Assembly: GCF_002197755.1 (NCBI RefSeq)
Contig: NZ_NHOT01000008.1
Span: forward strand, 1 to 64,000
Source: Pedobacter sp. AJM
Lineage (GTDB): Bacteria > Bacteroidota > Bacteroidia > Sphingobacteriales > Sphingobacteriaceae
Reading direction: 5' to 3'
Length of the DNA stretch: 64,000 bases
Made by a program: the position numbers and the translations under genes. This document shows positions 1-9,595 of this stretch, in pieces (positions within the stretch are counted from its first letter, which is position 1; every line of letters starts with the position of its first letter). The notes below the pieces were generated by a model. That model was not told where the DNA came from and did not search any database. It saw only the letters and a program-made list of their open reading frames with translations.

Positions 1-620
1 CTTCGGCTGAAAGAGCCTCCTCGCAATGACGACAAGTGGTATCGTCATTGCGAACTGAGGAAATGGATTGAGTGTTGGAGTGAAGCAATCTATGCTGCAA
101 GGCATTAATGATTTAAAATGAATAAATAGCAAAAAAGATTGCTTCGTTGGCTGAAGAAGCCTCCTCGCAATGACGAAAAGTGGAATCGTCATTGCGAACT
201 GAGGAAATGGATTGAGTGTTGGAGTGAAGCAATCTATGCTGCAAGGCATTAATGATTTAAAATGAATAAATAGCAAAAAAGATTGCTTCGTTGGCTGAAG
301 AAGCCTCCTCGCAATGACGACAAGTGGTATCGTCATTGCGAACTGAAGGGTTGGGATTGAGTGTTGGAGTGAAGCAATCTATCCTGCAAGACGTTGATAT
401 TTTAAAAATGAATAATAGCGAAAAAGATTGCTTCGTTTGCTGAAAAAGCCTCCTCGCAATGATGATAAGTGGAATCGTCATTGCGAACCGAAGGTTGGGA
501 TTAATTGCTAGCGTGAAGCAATCTATCCTGCAAGACGATAACTGATTAAAAGTATATAATAGCAAAAAAGATTGCTTTCCCGAAATTCGGGACGGGCTGT
601 CGTGCCGCCTCGCAATGACG
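1..620. repeat. Tandem array of nested-palindrome units, period about 144 bp
   Basis: Four complete units (about 42-176, 186-320, 330-466 and 475-620) plus the right end of a fifth (1-32) lie head to tail with linkers of about 9 bp. Each unit begins with TCGTCATTGCGAAC and ends with CTCGCAATGACGA, which are reverse complements at the core. Inside lies a second inverted pair, GAAGCAATCT and AGATTGCTTC. A transcript could fold into a long two-tier hairpin. Units 1 and 2 are almost identical; units 3 and 4 drift, and unit 4 carries an extra GC-rich hairpin near 578-610. The array ends just before the dnaG start. It resembles REP/MITE-type intergenic repeats; no transposase is present. Confidence 0.9.
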
Positions 621-633
621 GACAATAATAAGT

Positions 634-2619
634 ATGATAAACCGCGAAACGATAGATAAGATAATGGATACCGCCCGGATAGAGGAGGTAGTAGGGGATT
701 TTGTGCACTTAAAAAAACGCGGAACCAGTTTAATTGGTAACTGTCCTTTTCATGGCGAAAAAACACCTTCCTTTCACGTATCCGTAACCAAAGGCATTTA
801 TAAGTGTTTCGGTTGTGGCAAGGGTGGCGATTCGGTGCGTTTTATCATGGATCATGAGAAATACTCTTATCCGGAAGCACTTAAATTTTTAGCCAACAAA
901 TATAATATAGAAGTAGAGGAGGCTGAACTTTCTCCGGAGGCAGCGGAAGCGCAAAGTGCAAAAGAAAGTCTTTACATCGTATCTCAGTACGCTGCGGCTT
1001 TTTTTGTGAAACAACTTTGGGAAACGGATGAAGGTAAAGGGATTGGTTTAAGTTACTTTAAGGAACGCGGATTCAGGGAAGACATCCTGAAGAAGTTTGA
1101 AGTCGGTTATTCTCCCGATGTTTGGGATGCTTTAACACAAAACGCAACCCACGCCGGCCATAAACTGGAATTTTTGGAATCAACCGGTTTATCCATTAAA
1201 AATGATAACGGGAAAATTTACGATCGTTTTCGCGGCCGGGTGATGTTCCCCATTCATAATTTTACCGGTAGAATTATTGGCTTTGGCGGCAGAACGTTAA
1301 AAACCGATAAAAATGTTCCGAAATATCTAAACTCGCCTGAAAGCGAGATCTACCATAAATCGAATGTTTTATATGGCTTGTTTCATGCCAAGAAAGCCAT
1401 TCGCGATTCAGACAACTGTTACCTGGCAGAGGGTTATGCCGATGTGCTCTCCGTTCACCAGGCCGGAATAGAAAATGTGGTAGCCTCTTCGGGTACCTCC
1501 TTAACGGTAGAACAGATCAAGCTGATTGGTCGTTTTACGCAAAACATTACCATCCTGTTTGACGGGGATGCTGCCGGAATAAAGGCCTCACTTCGTGGTC
1601 TGGACATGATTTTGGAAGAGGGGCTCAATGTTAAAATTGTTTCCTTTCCCGATGGGCACGATCCCGATTCCTATATGCATCATGTGGGGGCGGGCGCATT
1701 TAAAACTTACCTCGAAAATAACCGGAAGGATTTTATCCTGTACAAGGCAAATGTTCTCCTGAAAGACGCTGGTGACGACCCGATTAAACGCGCCGGGATT
1801 ATTCGCGACATCGTAGAAAGTATTGCTAAAATTCCCGATCAGATTAAGGCTTCTGTTTTTATTAGAGAGAGCAGCAGTTTACTCGAGATTGAAGAAAGCG
1901 TATTGCTTTCAGAATTAAATAAAATCCGTTCCGGGAAGGTTAAAAAGAATTTTGAGAGCAACCAAAGGGCTCATGCACAAAGCAGTCAGCCGCAATCCTA
2001 TTCATCAGGTGCACCAGAACCGCTTGGGCCACCAGATGATTTATGGGATGATAATGCCGGGCCTTCCGGATATGGAGAACCCAAGGTTGATACTGATGAG
2101 ATCCAGGAGAAAGAAATAGTAAGGTTGCTGCTGGCCTACGGACATGAGTTTGTGAACTGGGACAGTATTGATGATATGTACATTGGCTCTTTCGTCATGC
2201 AAAATCTGGCCGATGTTGAATTTGAAAATCAACTTTGTAAAAGCATTATCGATTACTATAAGTCGGAAATTGATAATGGCAGATTACCTACGGCCAATCA
2301 TTTTATCAAACATGAAGATCGCGATATTGCTGATTTAGCGATTACTTTATCCACATCTGAATATGCATTAAGTGAAAATTGGCTCAATAAGCACTTAATT
2401 TATGTAAAGGATGAGTCCATGAATCTCAAAGCCACTATTCTGGGAGGAATCTTCCACCTGAAGAAAAGGAAAGTCGATAGGATTTTAACCAACCTTTTAA
2501 AAGAAATTAAAGAGGAAAAAGATGCAGATAATCAAATGATCCTGATGCAAAGATATAGTGTAATTAAGGGCGTGGAAAGAGAGATTAACAAATTTTTAGG
2601 TTCGGTAATTGTAAAGTAA
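634..2619 (+). CDS. dnaG: DNA primase
   Basis: Makes the RNA primers for chromosomal replication. The 661-residue product has the three-part bacterial primase layout. An N-terminal CHC2 zinc finger has Cys37, His40, Cys58 and Cys61. The catalytic core includes a TOPRIM region with EGYADV near residue 266 and the metal-binding FDGDAAG near 308. A divergent C-terminal helicase-interaction region follows a Pro/Ser-rich linker around residues 445-480. Length fits the family. The ATG at 634 lies 14 bp beyond the repeat array, so the promoter must sit in or upstream of the repeats; no clear -7 box was seen. Following genes are separated by an AT-rich gap, so it is probably transcribed alone. Confidence 0.97.
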   Translation: MINRETIDKIMDTARIEEVVGDFVHLKKRGTSLIGNCPFHGEKTPSFHVSVTKGIYKCFGCGKGGDSVRFIMDHEKYSYPEALKFLANKYNIEVEEAELSPEAAEAQSAKESLYIVSQYAAAFFVKQLWETDEGKGIGLSYFKERGFREDILKKFEVGYSPDVWDALTQNATHAGHKLEFLESTGLSIKNDNGKIYDRFRGRVMFPIHNFTGRIIGFGGRTLKTDKNVPKYLNSPESEIYHKSNVLYGLFHAKKAIRDSDNCYLAEGYADVLSVHQAGIENVVASSGTSLTVEQIKLIGRFTQNITILFDGDAAGIKASLRGLDMILEEGLNVKIVSFPDGHDPDSYMHHVGAGAFKTYLENNRKDFILYKANVLLKDAGDDPIKRAGIIRDIVESIAKIPDQIKASVFIRESSSLLEIEESVLLSELNKIRSGKVKKNFESNQRAHAQSSQPQSYSSGAPEPLGPPDDLWDDNAGPSGYGEPKVDTDEIQEKEIVRLLLAYGHEFVNWDSIDDMYIGSFVMQNLADVEFENQLCKSIIDYYKSEIDNGRLPTANHFIKHEDRDIADLAITLSTSEYALSENWLNKHLIYVKDESMNLKATILGGIFHLKKRKVDRILTNLLKEIKEEKDADNQMILMQRYSVIKGVEREINKFLGSVIVK

Positions 2620-2850
2620 GGATTGAATAAAAGAAGGATTAAATTATTGAATGATAGAATAAAAGAAGGATTGAATTATCGAATGATTGGATAAATGAAT
2701 GATAGAATGTAGAATCGGGATACACGAACATCCAATATTTATCATTTTTATTATACATTTGAAATAAACATTCACTCACTCATTCAATAATTCAATCATT
2801 CAAAATTCACTCACTCACTCATTCAAAATTCACTCAATCAATAGTTCCTT
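2620..2850. repeat. Low-complexity imperfect palindrome
   Basis: The left half (about 2626-2710) repeats variants of AAGAAGGATTGAATTAT and GAATGAT on the + strand. The right half (about 2770-2840) repeats their complement as ATTCACTCACTCATTCAA. The two halves could pair over much of their length around a centre near 2745. It may act as a transcription barrier or be replication-slippage debris. No coding potential was seen. Confidence 0.6.
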
Positions 2851-3216
2851 ATGGCTGTTCACAACGACTTAGGCAAACATGGTGAAGCTATTGCTAAGGA
2901 CTACCTGGAAGCCAATGATTATGAGATCCTCGATGAAAACTGGACATATGGAAAGGCTGAAATCGATTTAATTGCCTACAAAAATAAAATTATGGTTTTT
3001 GTGGAAGTAAAAGCCAGAACTTCTGTTGCGTTTGGTGAACCCGAAGATTTTGTAGACACCGCCAAACAAAAGCAGCTGGAACTGGCCTCTGCAGAATACA
3101 TCGAAATCATGAATCATCAAAATGATATTCGTTTTGACATTATTGCCATTACCTTTACAAAAAATAATACGTACACATTAAACCATATTGAAGATGCTTT
3201 TTGGCCTGAAGACTAA
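2851..3216 (+). CDS. YraN family protein (UPF0102, endonuclease-like fold)
   Basis: A 121-residue protein of the YraN/UPF0102 family, which has a restriction-endonuclease-like (Holliday-junction-resolvase-like) fold; its cellular role is not established. Visible family signatures are the N-terminal GKHGEAIAKDYL helix, the AEIDLIA segment and the VFVEVKAR strand, which together supply the acidic and lysine residues of the predicted PD-(D/E)XK site. Length matches the usual 115-125 residues. The downstream lipoprotein gene begins inside its 3' end, which suggests co-transcription. Confidence 0.9.
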   Translation: MAVHNDLGKHGEAIAKDYLEANDYEILDENWTYGKAEIDLIAYKNKIMVFVEVKARTSVAFGEPEDFVDTAKQKQLELASAEYIEIMNHQNDIRFDIIAITFTKNNTYTLNHIEDAFWPED

Positions 3217-4279
3217 ACAAATCTGCACATTTATCCTTTTTGGAATTATCCTTGCCTTTTTAGGCTCTTGTAAAGACGATGCGCCGAAAACTTATCGGTC
3301 TTTGATTTCTCCCATGATGGGACTTAACGTTGCATCGGGAAATGATTTTGAGGTTAAAGCCCTGTTTGGTAAAGAAGGAAAAGTAGATTCCGTAATTTAC
3401 CTGATGGATAGTACCAAGGTTACCGCCAAAACCGATACCATGGCCATAAAAATGAAAACTGCTGGTTTAAAATTGGGTAATCACTTAATTACGGCTAGAA
3501 TTTATGGTGATGGAAAATCAGAAGATCTTACCTCTAATGTGAACATACTGGCTGCCCAGGCACCGGTAGAATACAGCTATAAAATAATCAAAACACTTCC
3601 TCATGATACGTCTTCATATGTAGAAGGCTTGGAATATCATGATGGATTTTTCTATGAAAGTGCTGGCGATTATGGTCATTCCAGTTTACGCAAGGTAGAA
3701 CCCGCTACAGGAAAGGTTGTGTTAAAGGCAGACCTTGATCAGCGGTATTTTGGAGAAGGAATGACGGTGGTAGGCGATAAAATCATCCAGTTAACCTATC
3801 GTGAAAAAACCGGATTTGTTTACGATAAAAAGACTTTTAAAAAATTATCAGAATTTACCTATAATGAAGGCACGCAGGAAGGTTGGGGATTAAATTTTGA
3901 CGGTGAAAAAATACTGAAAACAGATGGTTCCAATACCATATTCTTTTTAGATAAAAACAACTATAAAACCATTGGCGTGATTGATGTTTTTGACAATAAG
4001 GGAGCGATTCAACAACTCAACGAATTGGAATATATTGACGGGAAAATTTATGCCAATGTTTATACAACAAATCATATCCTCATCATTAACCCGGAAACTG
4101 GTGCAGTTGAAGGTAAAATCAACCTCAGCGGCTTACTGGCAGATGATTATTTCAAAACAGATGATGCAAGGGCTAATAATGTGCTGAATGGAATCGCTTA
4201 CGATAAAGCTTCTAAAAGACTATTTGTAACAGGCAAAAAATGGCCGCACATTTTTGAAATTAAAATATCAAAGCAATAA
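3194..4279 (+). CDS. Glutaminyl-peptide cyclotransferase-like lipoprotein (Glu_cyclase_2)
   Basis: About 361 residues with a lipoprotein signal (hydrophobic stretch ending in FLGSC, then KDD). The part after about residue 120 matches the plant/bacterial-type glutamine cyclotransferase beta-propeller: HDTSSYVEGLEY, the FGEGMTV segment, a GWGLNFDGE segment and LNELEYIDGKIYANVY are typical blades. Such enzymes convert N-terminal Gln to pyroglutamate; the exact substrate here is unknown. The N-terminal 100 residues look like an extra Ig-like domain. The ATG at 3194 is preferred over the TTG two codons earlier. It overlaps the YraN gene by 23 bp. Confidence 0.85.
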   Translation: MLFGLKTKQICTFILFGIILAFLGSCKDDAPKTYRSLISPMMGLNVASGNDFEVKALFGKEGKVDSVIYLMDSTKVTAKTDTMAIKMKTAGLKLGNHLITARIYGDGKSEDLTSNVNILAAQAPVEYSYKIIKTLPHDTSSYVEGLEYHDGFFYESAGDYGHSSLRKVEPATGKVVLKADLDQRYFGEGMTVVGDKIIQLTYREKTGFVYDKKTFKKLSEFTYNEGTQEGWGLNFDGEKILKTDGSNTIFFLDKNNYKTIGVIDVFDNKGAIQQLNELEYIDGKIYANVYTTNHILIINPETGAVEGKINLSGLLADDYFKTDDARANNVLNGIAYDKASKRLFVTGKKWPHIFEIKISKQ

Positions 4280-4302
4280 AATATTTCAGTGTACGATTCA
4301 AT

Positions 4303-4330
4303 AAAAAAGCCAGAGTCATCTGGCTTTTTC
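4303..4330. terminator. Bidirectional rho-independent terminator
   Basis: An 11-bp stem around AAGCCAGA/TCTGGCTT with a 4-nt loop, flanked by A-run and T-run, lies between two convergent genes and can serve both. Confidence 0.85.
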
Positions 4331-4331
4331 A

Positions 4332-4865
4332 TTATTTGTCCTTTTTCTTTGATTCAATTAAATAACCATTAAAGTTAATGGGCTGTTTATTGTTTCCGCT
4401 GGCAATTAAGTTTGCATAGCCATTTTCGGTTACGTTCAAAGTAAGCCTGAAATTCTCCCGTGAAACATCCTTCGTGTTAATCTGTATAGTGTATGCCCCC
4501 TTTTTGTTTTTCGATTCCTTATAGCTGAAATCCTTTGAGGTAAACTTAATGCCGCCTTCATTCGGATTCATCGGCGCGCTGAAGGAGCGGCCATAATAAG
4601 GTAAATAAGCAACTACGCTATCCTTGGTTACTTTTAAATCATACTGACTACCGGTTAAATTGATGGTTGCGCCGCCCTGATTCCCAGGCATGCTGGATAA
4701 AATCCTGGAAACATCCATATTGGCCAAAGGCATGGCTGAATTGGCTACGAAGGTGTAATTTTTTTCACTCAATATTTTTACAGTAGTTTCTTTATTTGTT
4801 TGTGCAAATAACTGTAAGGCAGATGCAGTTAAGGCAATGCTCAAAATCAGTTTTAAAAGTTTCAT
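4332..4865 (-). CDS. DUF4251 secreted protein
   Basis: A 177-residue protein with an N-terminal signal peptide ending near LFAQ. The rest matches the Bacteroidota DUF4251 family: a segment that runs from NYTFVANSAMP through VSRILSSMP, then LPYYGRSFSAPM, GGIKFTSKDF and a C-terminal strand-rich half with INFNGYL. The function of the family is unknown and no catalytic residue can be named. It is convergent with the cyclotransferase-like gene and reads away from pgi's terminator, so it is likely monocistronic. Confidence 0.85.
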   Translation of the reverse strand: MKLLKLILSIALTASALQLFAQTNKETTVKILSEKNYTFVANSAMPLANMDVSRILSSMPGNQGGATINLTGSQYDLKVTKDSVVAYLPYYGRSFSAPMNPNEGGIKFTSKDFSYKESKNKKGAYTIQINTKDVSRENFRLTLNVTENGYANLIASGNNKQPINFNGYLIESKKKDK

Positions 4866-4936
4866 ATTGCTGTTTCTTAATGATATAACAATTTAAAGAT
4901 GTATGGGTTTGAAAGATTCCATAAACAGGGTACCAA

Positions 4937-4972
4937 ATAAAAAAGCCATCGCATTTTACAATGCGACGGCTG
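4937..4972 (-). terminator. Rho-independent terminator of pgi
   Basis: Read on the minus strand, a 12-bp stem (AGCCGTCGCATT paired with AATGCGATGGCT, one G-T pair) is followed by a T-run. It sits about 30 bp after the pgi stop. Confidence 0.85.
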
Positions 4973-5002
4973 TATATGAAATCATCAATGGAAATGATAT
5001 GA

Positions 5003-6649
5003 TTATCTCCAGGCTTTATACTGATTGATTAAGCCATTGGTTGAACTATCATGACTTTCTACTTTTTCACTGCCGTCTAATTCAGGAAGAATCTTCTTCG
5101 CCAGTTGTTTTCCTAGTTCAACTCCCCACTGGTCGAAACTAAAAATATTCCAGATTACCCCCTGAACGAAGATTTTGTGTTCATAAATAGCGACCAAACT
5201 GCCTAATGTATATGGTGTCACTTTCTTCAAGAGAATAGAATTGGTAGGACGGTTGCCTTCAAAAACTTTGAATGGGGCAATTTTCGCAATTTCTGCTTCT
5301 GATTTACCATCTTTTTTCAGCTCCTCCACTACCTCTTCTTCCGTTTTACCATTCATTAAGGCTTCTGTTTGGGCAAAGAAGTTTGAAAGTAAAATCGGGT
5401 GATGGTCACCCAATGGATTTAAGCTTTGTGCAGGCGCGATAAAATCAGCAGGAATAATCCGAGTGCCCTGGTGAATCAATTGATAAAAAGCATGCTGGCC
5501 ATTTGTTCCCGGCTCACCCCAGATAATGGGGCCAGTTTCATAATCCACCTCATGGCCATTTCTATCTACATGTTTACCATTGCTTTCCATATCTCCCTGC
5601 TGGAAATAAGCTGCAAAACGATGCATGTATTGATCATATGGTAAAATTACCTGCGTTTCTGCATTGTAGAAATTGATGTACCAAATACCCAATAAGCCTA
5701 AAATTACAGGCAAGTTGTTTTCAAATTCTGCAGTTTTAAAGTGATTGTCAGTGGCGTGTGCACCAGCAAGTAATTCTTTAAAATTGTCAAAGCCGATACT
5801 TAATGAAATGGATAGACCAATGGCGCTCCATAAAGAATAACGACCGCCAACCCAATCCCAAAATTCAAACATATTTTCAGTATCAATCCCGAAAGCAGAT
5901 ACATCTTTGGCATTGGTTGATAATGCTGCAAAATGTTTCGCAATGTCGCCTTCTTTACCACCTTTTTCTAAAAACCATGATCTGGCAGAGTGTGCATTTG
6001 TCATGGTTTCTTGTGTGGTGAAAGTTTTGGAGGCCACTAAAAATAACGTGGTTTCAGCATCTAATCCGGATAAGGTTTCCGCAATATGTGTTCCATCAAT
6101 ATTGGAAACGAAATGTATATTTAAATGATTCTTATAGTGCTTCAAAGCTTCAGTCACCATTACCGGGCCTAAATCTGACCCGCCAATACCAATATTTACT
6201 ACATCTGTAATGGCTTTGCCGGTGTAACCCTTCCATTCGCCACTGATAATGCCGTTGCTGAACTTTTCCATCTTGGCCAATACCGCATTTACATCCGGCA
6301 TCACATCTTTACCATCCACCAGGATAGGGGTGTTACTTAAATTTCGCAAGGCGATATGAAGAACCGAACGATCTTCAGTTTCGTTAATTTTATCACCAGC
6401 ATACATTGATTTTATAGCTTCATCCAGTTTGCATTCACGTGCCAGTTGCATCAGCAAAGCTAAAGTTTCATCGCTAATGCGGTTCTTGCTGTAGTCTAAT
6501 AAAATATCTTCAAAAAAAACAGAAAACTTGTTGAAACGATCTGCATCTTCAGCGAAAAGATCTTTAATGCTTTTCTGGTTAATATCAATAAAATGATCGG
6601 CTAAATACTTATAGGCCGCTGTTTCTGTAAAATTTATTTTTGGTAACAT
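5003..6649 (-). CDS. pgi: Glucose-6-phosphate isomerase
   Basis: Interconverts glucose-6-phosphate and fructose-6-phosphate in cytoplasmic glycolysis and gluconeogenesis. The 548-residue length is that of the long enterobacterial/eukaryotic form. Clear signatures are GIGGSDLGP (phosphate binding), [41 protein letters not shown] with the catalytic His, and [17 protein letters not shown] close to the C-terminus, followed by the [10 protein letters not shown] segment. Its own terminator lies downstream and a divergent M20 peptidase gene starts 186 bp upstream, so it is monocistronic. Confidence 0.98.
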   Translation of the reverse strand: MLPKINFTETAAYKYLADHFIDINQKSIKDLFAEDADRFNKFSVFFEDILLDYSKNRISDETLALLMQLARECKLDEAIKSMYAGDKINETEDRSVLHIALRNLSNTPILVDGKDVMPDVNAVLAKMEKFSNGIISGEWKGYTGKAITDVVNIGIGGSDLGPVMVTEALKHYKNHLNIHFVSNIDGTHIAETLSGLDAETTLFLVASKTFTTQETMTNAHSARSWFLEKGGKEGDIAKHFAALSTNAKDVSAFGIDTENMFEFWDWVGGRYSLWSAIGLSISLSIGFDNFKELLAGAHATDNHFKTAEFENNLPVILGLLGIWYINFYNAETQVILPYDQYMHRFAAYFQQGDMESNGKHVDRNGHEVDYETGPIIWGEPGTNGQHAFYQLIHQGTRIIPADFIAPAQSLNPLGDHHPILLSNFFAQTEALMNGKTEEEVVEELKKDGKSEAEIAKIAPFKVFEGNRPTNSILLKKVTPYTLGSLVAIYEHKIFVQGVIWNIFSFDQWGVELGKQLAKKILPELDGSEKVESHDSSTNGLINQYKAWR

Positions 6650-6835
6650 AATCTTTGTTTTTTGTAAAAGTAATAAAGCAAAAATTTAAAATGGTCTTTT
6701 TAATGTTCAAAAATCATTATGATTAACTCCCCTGCGCTCATTTGTAGCAGTAAGCGAGTAAGGGAGGTTGATTATTGTAATTTCGGGCAAAAATGTATAG
6801 CTTAGGTTATCTTAAACTAAACTGCAGTTCCGCTC

Positions 6836-8140
6836 ATGAAATACATCTATCTCGCCGGCTTGTCATTCCTTTCGCTCAACTTATTTGCTCAGAAATCACC
6901 TTTAAAAGAAGAGGTTGCTAAAAAAGCTAACGCGATTGAACAAAAAGTGATTACCTGGCGGAGAGATTTTCATGAACATCCCGAATTGGGCAATACAGAG
7001 GTCAGAACCGCTGGTATTATCGCTAAACACCTGGAGTCATTGGGCATTCAGGTGACTACCGGTGTGGCCAAAACAGGTGTGGTTGGGGTGTTAAAAGGTG
7101 GTAAACCCGGGCCCGTGGTGGCCTTGCGTGCAGATATGGATGGGTTACCCGTAGTGGAAAGGGTTGATCTGCCTTTTGCTTCAAAAGTTAAAACACAATA
7201 TAACGGGCAGGAAGTTGGCGTAATGCATGCCTGTGGTCATGACAGCCATGTGGCCATACTGATGGGGGTTGCAGAAGTATTGAGTACCATAAAAAAAGAT
7301 ATTCCCGGAACGGTGAAGTTTATTTTTCAGCCTGCTGAGGAAGGCGTACCTGCCGGTGAAGAAGGCGGGGCAGCTTTAATGATTAAAGAAGGTGTTTTAG
7401 AAAATCCAAAAGTTGATGTGATTTTTGGCTTGCACATCAATTCTCAAACTGAAGTTGGAAATGTCACTTATCGTCCGGGCGGAACAATGGCTGCCGTGAA
7501 TGATATGAAGATTACAGTCACTGGTCGTCAGGCACATGGCGCATACCCATGGAGTAGCATTGATCCTATTGTGACTTCAGCTCAGATTATCAATAACCTT
7601 CAAACCATTGTCAGCCGAAACCTCAATGTAACCGAAAATCCTGGTGTAGTGACTATTGGTGCTATAAATGGAGGTATCCGTTCTAATATCATTCCGGAAA
7701 AAGTGGAAATGCTGGGCACGGTTCGTAATTTCAGTCAGGAAGATGAAGCCATGTTTATCGCGCGCATTAAAACCATTGCCACCAAAACAGCAGAAGCAAA
7801 TGGTGCAACTGCAGAAGTAAAGATCCCTTACAGCAACCACTATCCGGTTACTTTTAATAATGTCGCCCTCACGGAAAAAATGCTGCCGAGTATGCAGGCG
7901 ACTGCCGGCAAAGATCATGTATTATTGAGGCCACCGGTTACCGGAGCCGAAGATTTTTCATTCTTCCAGGAAAAAATTCCTGGACTATTTGTGTTTTTAG
8001 GTGGTATGCCCAAAGGTAAAGATCCTTTAAAAGCCCCTTCGCACCATACACCCGATTTTTACCTGGATGAAAGTGGTTTTGTATTGGGCGTTAAATTACT
8101 TTCCAACCTTACGCTTGATTATTTGGCGATGAAAAAATAA
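6836..8140 (+). CDS. M20D-family amidohydrolase, exported
   Basis: A 434-residue metal-dependent amidohydrolase of the M20D/IAA-amino-acid hydrolase/hippurate hydrolase group. It has a signal peptide ending LFAQ, so it acts in the periplasm or outside. Features: WRRDFHEHPELG near the N-terminus, ALRADMDGLPV, MHACGHDSHVAILMG near residue 130 (metal ligands), FQPAEEG (catalytic and metal Glu), a dimerization domain with GRQAHGAYPW, and a C-terminal GAEDFSFF segment. Substrate cannot be read from sequence; N-acyl amino acids are typical. It is transcribed divergently from pgi. Confidence 0.93.
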   Translation: MKYIYLAGLSFLSLNLFAQKSPLKEEVAKKANAIEQKVITWRRDFHEHPELGNTEVRTAGIIAKHLESLGIQVTTGVAKTGVVGVLKGGKPGPVVALRADMDGLPVVERVDLPFASKVKTQYNGQEVGVMHACGHDSHVAILMGVAEVLSTIKKDIPGTVKFIFQPAEEGVPAGEEGGAALMIKEGVLENPKVDVIFGLHINSQTEVGNVTYRPGGTMAAVNDMKITVTGRQAHGAYPWSSIDPIVTSAQIINNLQTIVSRNLNVTENPGVVTIGAINGGIRSNIIPEKVEMLGTVRNFSQEDEAMFIARIKTIATKTAEANGATAEVKIPYSNHYPVTFNNVALTEKMLPSMQATAGKDHVLLRPPVTGAEDFSFFQEKIPGLFVFLGGMPKGKDPLKAPSHHTPDFYLDESGFVLGVKLLSNLTLDYLAMKK

Positions 8141-8232
8141 AAAAGTTTAATTCTGCATCACTTTAACTGATTTTACCGTAACGTTTCGCTTTGATCCTCA
8201 TCTGGCTATGCCTGATGCTCAATCCGATTTTA

Positions 8233-8240
8233 TATATTTG
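8233..8240 (+). promoter_or_regulatory. Candidate -7 box TATATTTG next to the prfB start
   Basis: An exact match to the Bacteroidota -7 consensus TANNTTTG lies only 5 nt before the prfB ATG. No well-spaced TTTG -33 element is present. If used, the transcript would have little or no leader. Confidence 0.3.
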
Positions 8241-8245
8241 CCACT

Positions 8246-9320
8246 ATGACAAAAGAAAACTTGCAGGATTTAAGGGACAGAGTAACGTCCCTGAGGAGGC
8301 ATCTTTGACGTTGATGAGCTCCTTTACGCCATTCGCGAAGAAGAAAAATTAACCATGGCACCCGATTTCTGGGATGATCCAAAAAAAGCAGAAAAAATTC
8401 TGGCTGAAATCAGTTCCAAGAAAAAATGGACAGATGGTTTCAATGATACCCATAATGCTGTGGAAGATGCGGCGGTGATGCTGGAGTTTTTCCAGGCTGG
8501 CGATGCTTCAGAAGCAGAAATGAAAGAACAGTTTGAAGCCAGTACCAGGGCCGTTGAAGAACTGGAACTGAAAAACATGTTGCGCAACAAGGAAGATCAG
8601 CTTTCTGCAGTGATGCAGATTACCGCTGGTGCAGGTGGAACAGAAAGTTGCGACTGGGCTTATATGCTCATGCGGATGTACATCATGTGGGGTGAGAAAA
8701 ACGGATATAAAATAACGGAACAGGATAGTCAGGAAGGGGAGATTGCCGGGATTAAATCGGTTACCCTCCAGTTCGACGGTGATTTTTCTTACGGATACCT
8801 GAAAGGTGAAAACGGCGTTCACCGTTTGGTGAGGATTTCACCATTTGATTCGAATGCCAGAAGACACACTTCTTTTGCTTCGGTATATGTTTATCCTCTG
8901 GTAGATGATACGATTCAGATCGACATTAATCCGGCTGATATTGAATTTGAAACCTTTAGGGCGGGTGGTGCCGGCGGACAAAACGTAAACAAGGTGGAAA
9001 CAGCCGTTCGTTTATACCACAAACCTTCAGGCATTATTATTAAAAACCAGGAGTCGAGATCGCAATTGCAGAATAAAGAAAACGCCATTCGTTTATTAAA
9101 ATCTCAGTTATATGAGGTAGAGGAACGTAAACGGAATGAAGCCATTGCAGCGGTAGAAGGATCGAAGAAAAAGATAGAATGGGGTTCGCAGATCAGGAGT
9201 TATGTTTTGGACGACAGGCGCGTGAAGGACCACCGTACCAATTACCAGACCTCTAATCCTGATGCGGTTTTAAACGGTGATATCAACGACTTTTTGAAAG
9301 CTTATTTAATGGAATTTTAA
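8246..9320 (+). CDS. prfB: Peptide chain release factor 2, programmed +1 frameshift
   Basis: Release factor 2 ends translation at UGA and UAA. The first frame starts at ATG 8246 and runs 20 codons to an in-frame TGA at 8306-8308 in the sequence CTTTGAC. A +1 slip at CTT continues at GAC (8307) in the second frame to 9320, giving about 357 residues. The internal Shine-Dalgarno-like AGGAGG at 8294-8299 sits 3 nt before CTT, as in Escherichia coli. Continuous homology spans the join (RRHL then DVDELL). The GGQ motif lies in [15 protein letters not shown] gene call starting at the internal ATG 8355 would lose the N-terminal helix. Frameshifting is regulated by RF2 level through slow UGA decoding. 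Confidence 0.97.
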
Positions 9321-9329
9321 TCCTGGAGA

Positions 9330-9363
9330 TTTGATTAGCTAAATTTAAATCTTTGTATATTTG
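9330..9363 (+). promoter_or_regulatory. Candidate Bacteroidota promoter for the toxin-antitoxin pair
   Basis: TTTG at 9330-9333 and TATATTTG at 9356-9363 fit the -33/-7 consensus with a 22-nt spacer, slightly longer than the typical 19. The start of the antitoxin gene lies 31 nt downstream. Confidence 0.5.
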
Positions 9364-9394
9364 ATTAGCAAGTATTAATATTAATTAAATCATT

Positions 9395-9595
9395 ATGAAT
9401 ACATTAACGATAGAATTAACCAATCAAAAAGCCTATAAACTTTTAAAGGAATTAGAAGAGTTACATCTTATTAAGGTAATCAATGATTCAACTAAAATAT
9501 CCACTCTTCGAAATCAAATTAAAAGTCCGATGAATACTGAATCTATTGATGCGCAATTAAATCATTTACGTGAGGAATGGCACAGAGATATTTAA
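9395..9595 (+). CDS. Putative antitoxin of a VapBC-like pair
   Basis: A 66-residue, charged, helix-rich protein directly before a PIN-domain gene, which it overlaps by 19 bp. It begins with a short MNTLTIELTN strand, followed by a KAYKLLKELEELHLIKVI segment and a charged tail with HLREEWHRD. This layout (N-terminal strand/helix for DNA or self-contact, C-terminal toxin-binding peptide) is what antitoxins of PIN toxins show. The assignment rests mainly on size and neighbour. Antitoxin and toxin would be co-transcribed and translationally coupled. Confidence 0.75.
   Translation: MNTLTIELTNQKAYKLLKELEELHLIKVINDSTKISTLRNQIKSPMNTESIDAQLNHLREEWHRDI

Noticed and set aside
1..620. CRISPR array
   Set aside because: The period is about 144 bp, units are near-identical along their whole length, and there are no unique spacers or cas genes.
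257..766. Minus-strand 169-codon frame
   Set aside because: It crosses the palindromic repeat units and the start of dnaG; the translation mirrors the repeats and has no family resemblance.
8246..8354. prfB as a frameshifted pseudogene
   Set aside because: The CTTTGAC slip site with AGGAGG upstream is the known programmed frameshift signal and the rest of the gene is intact.
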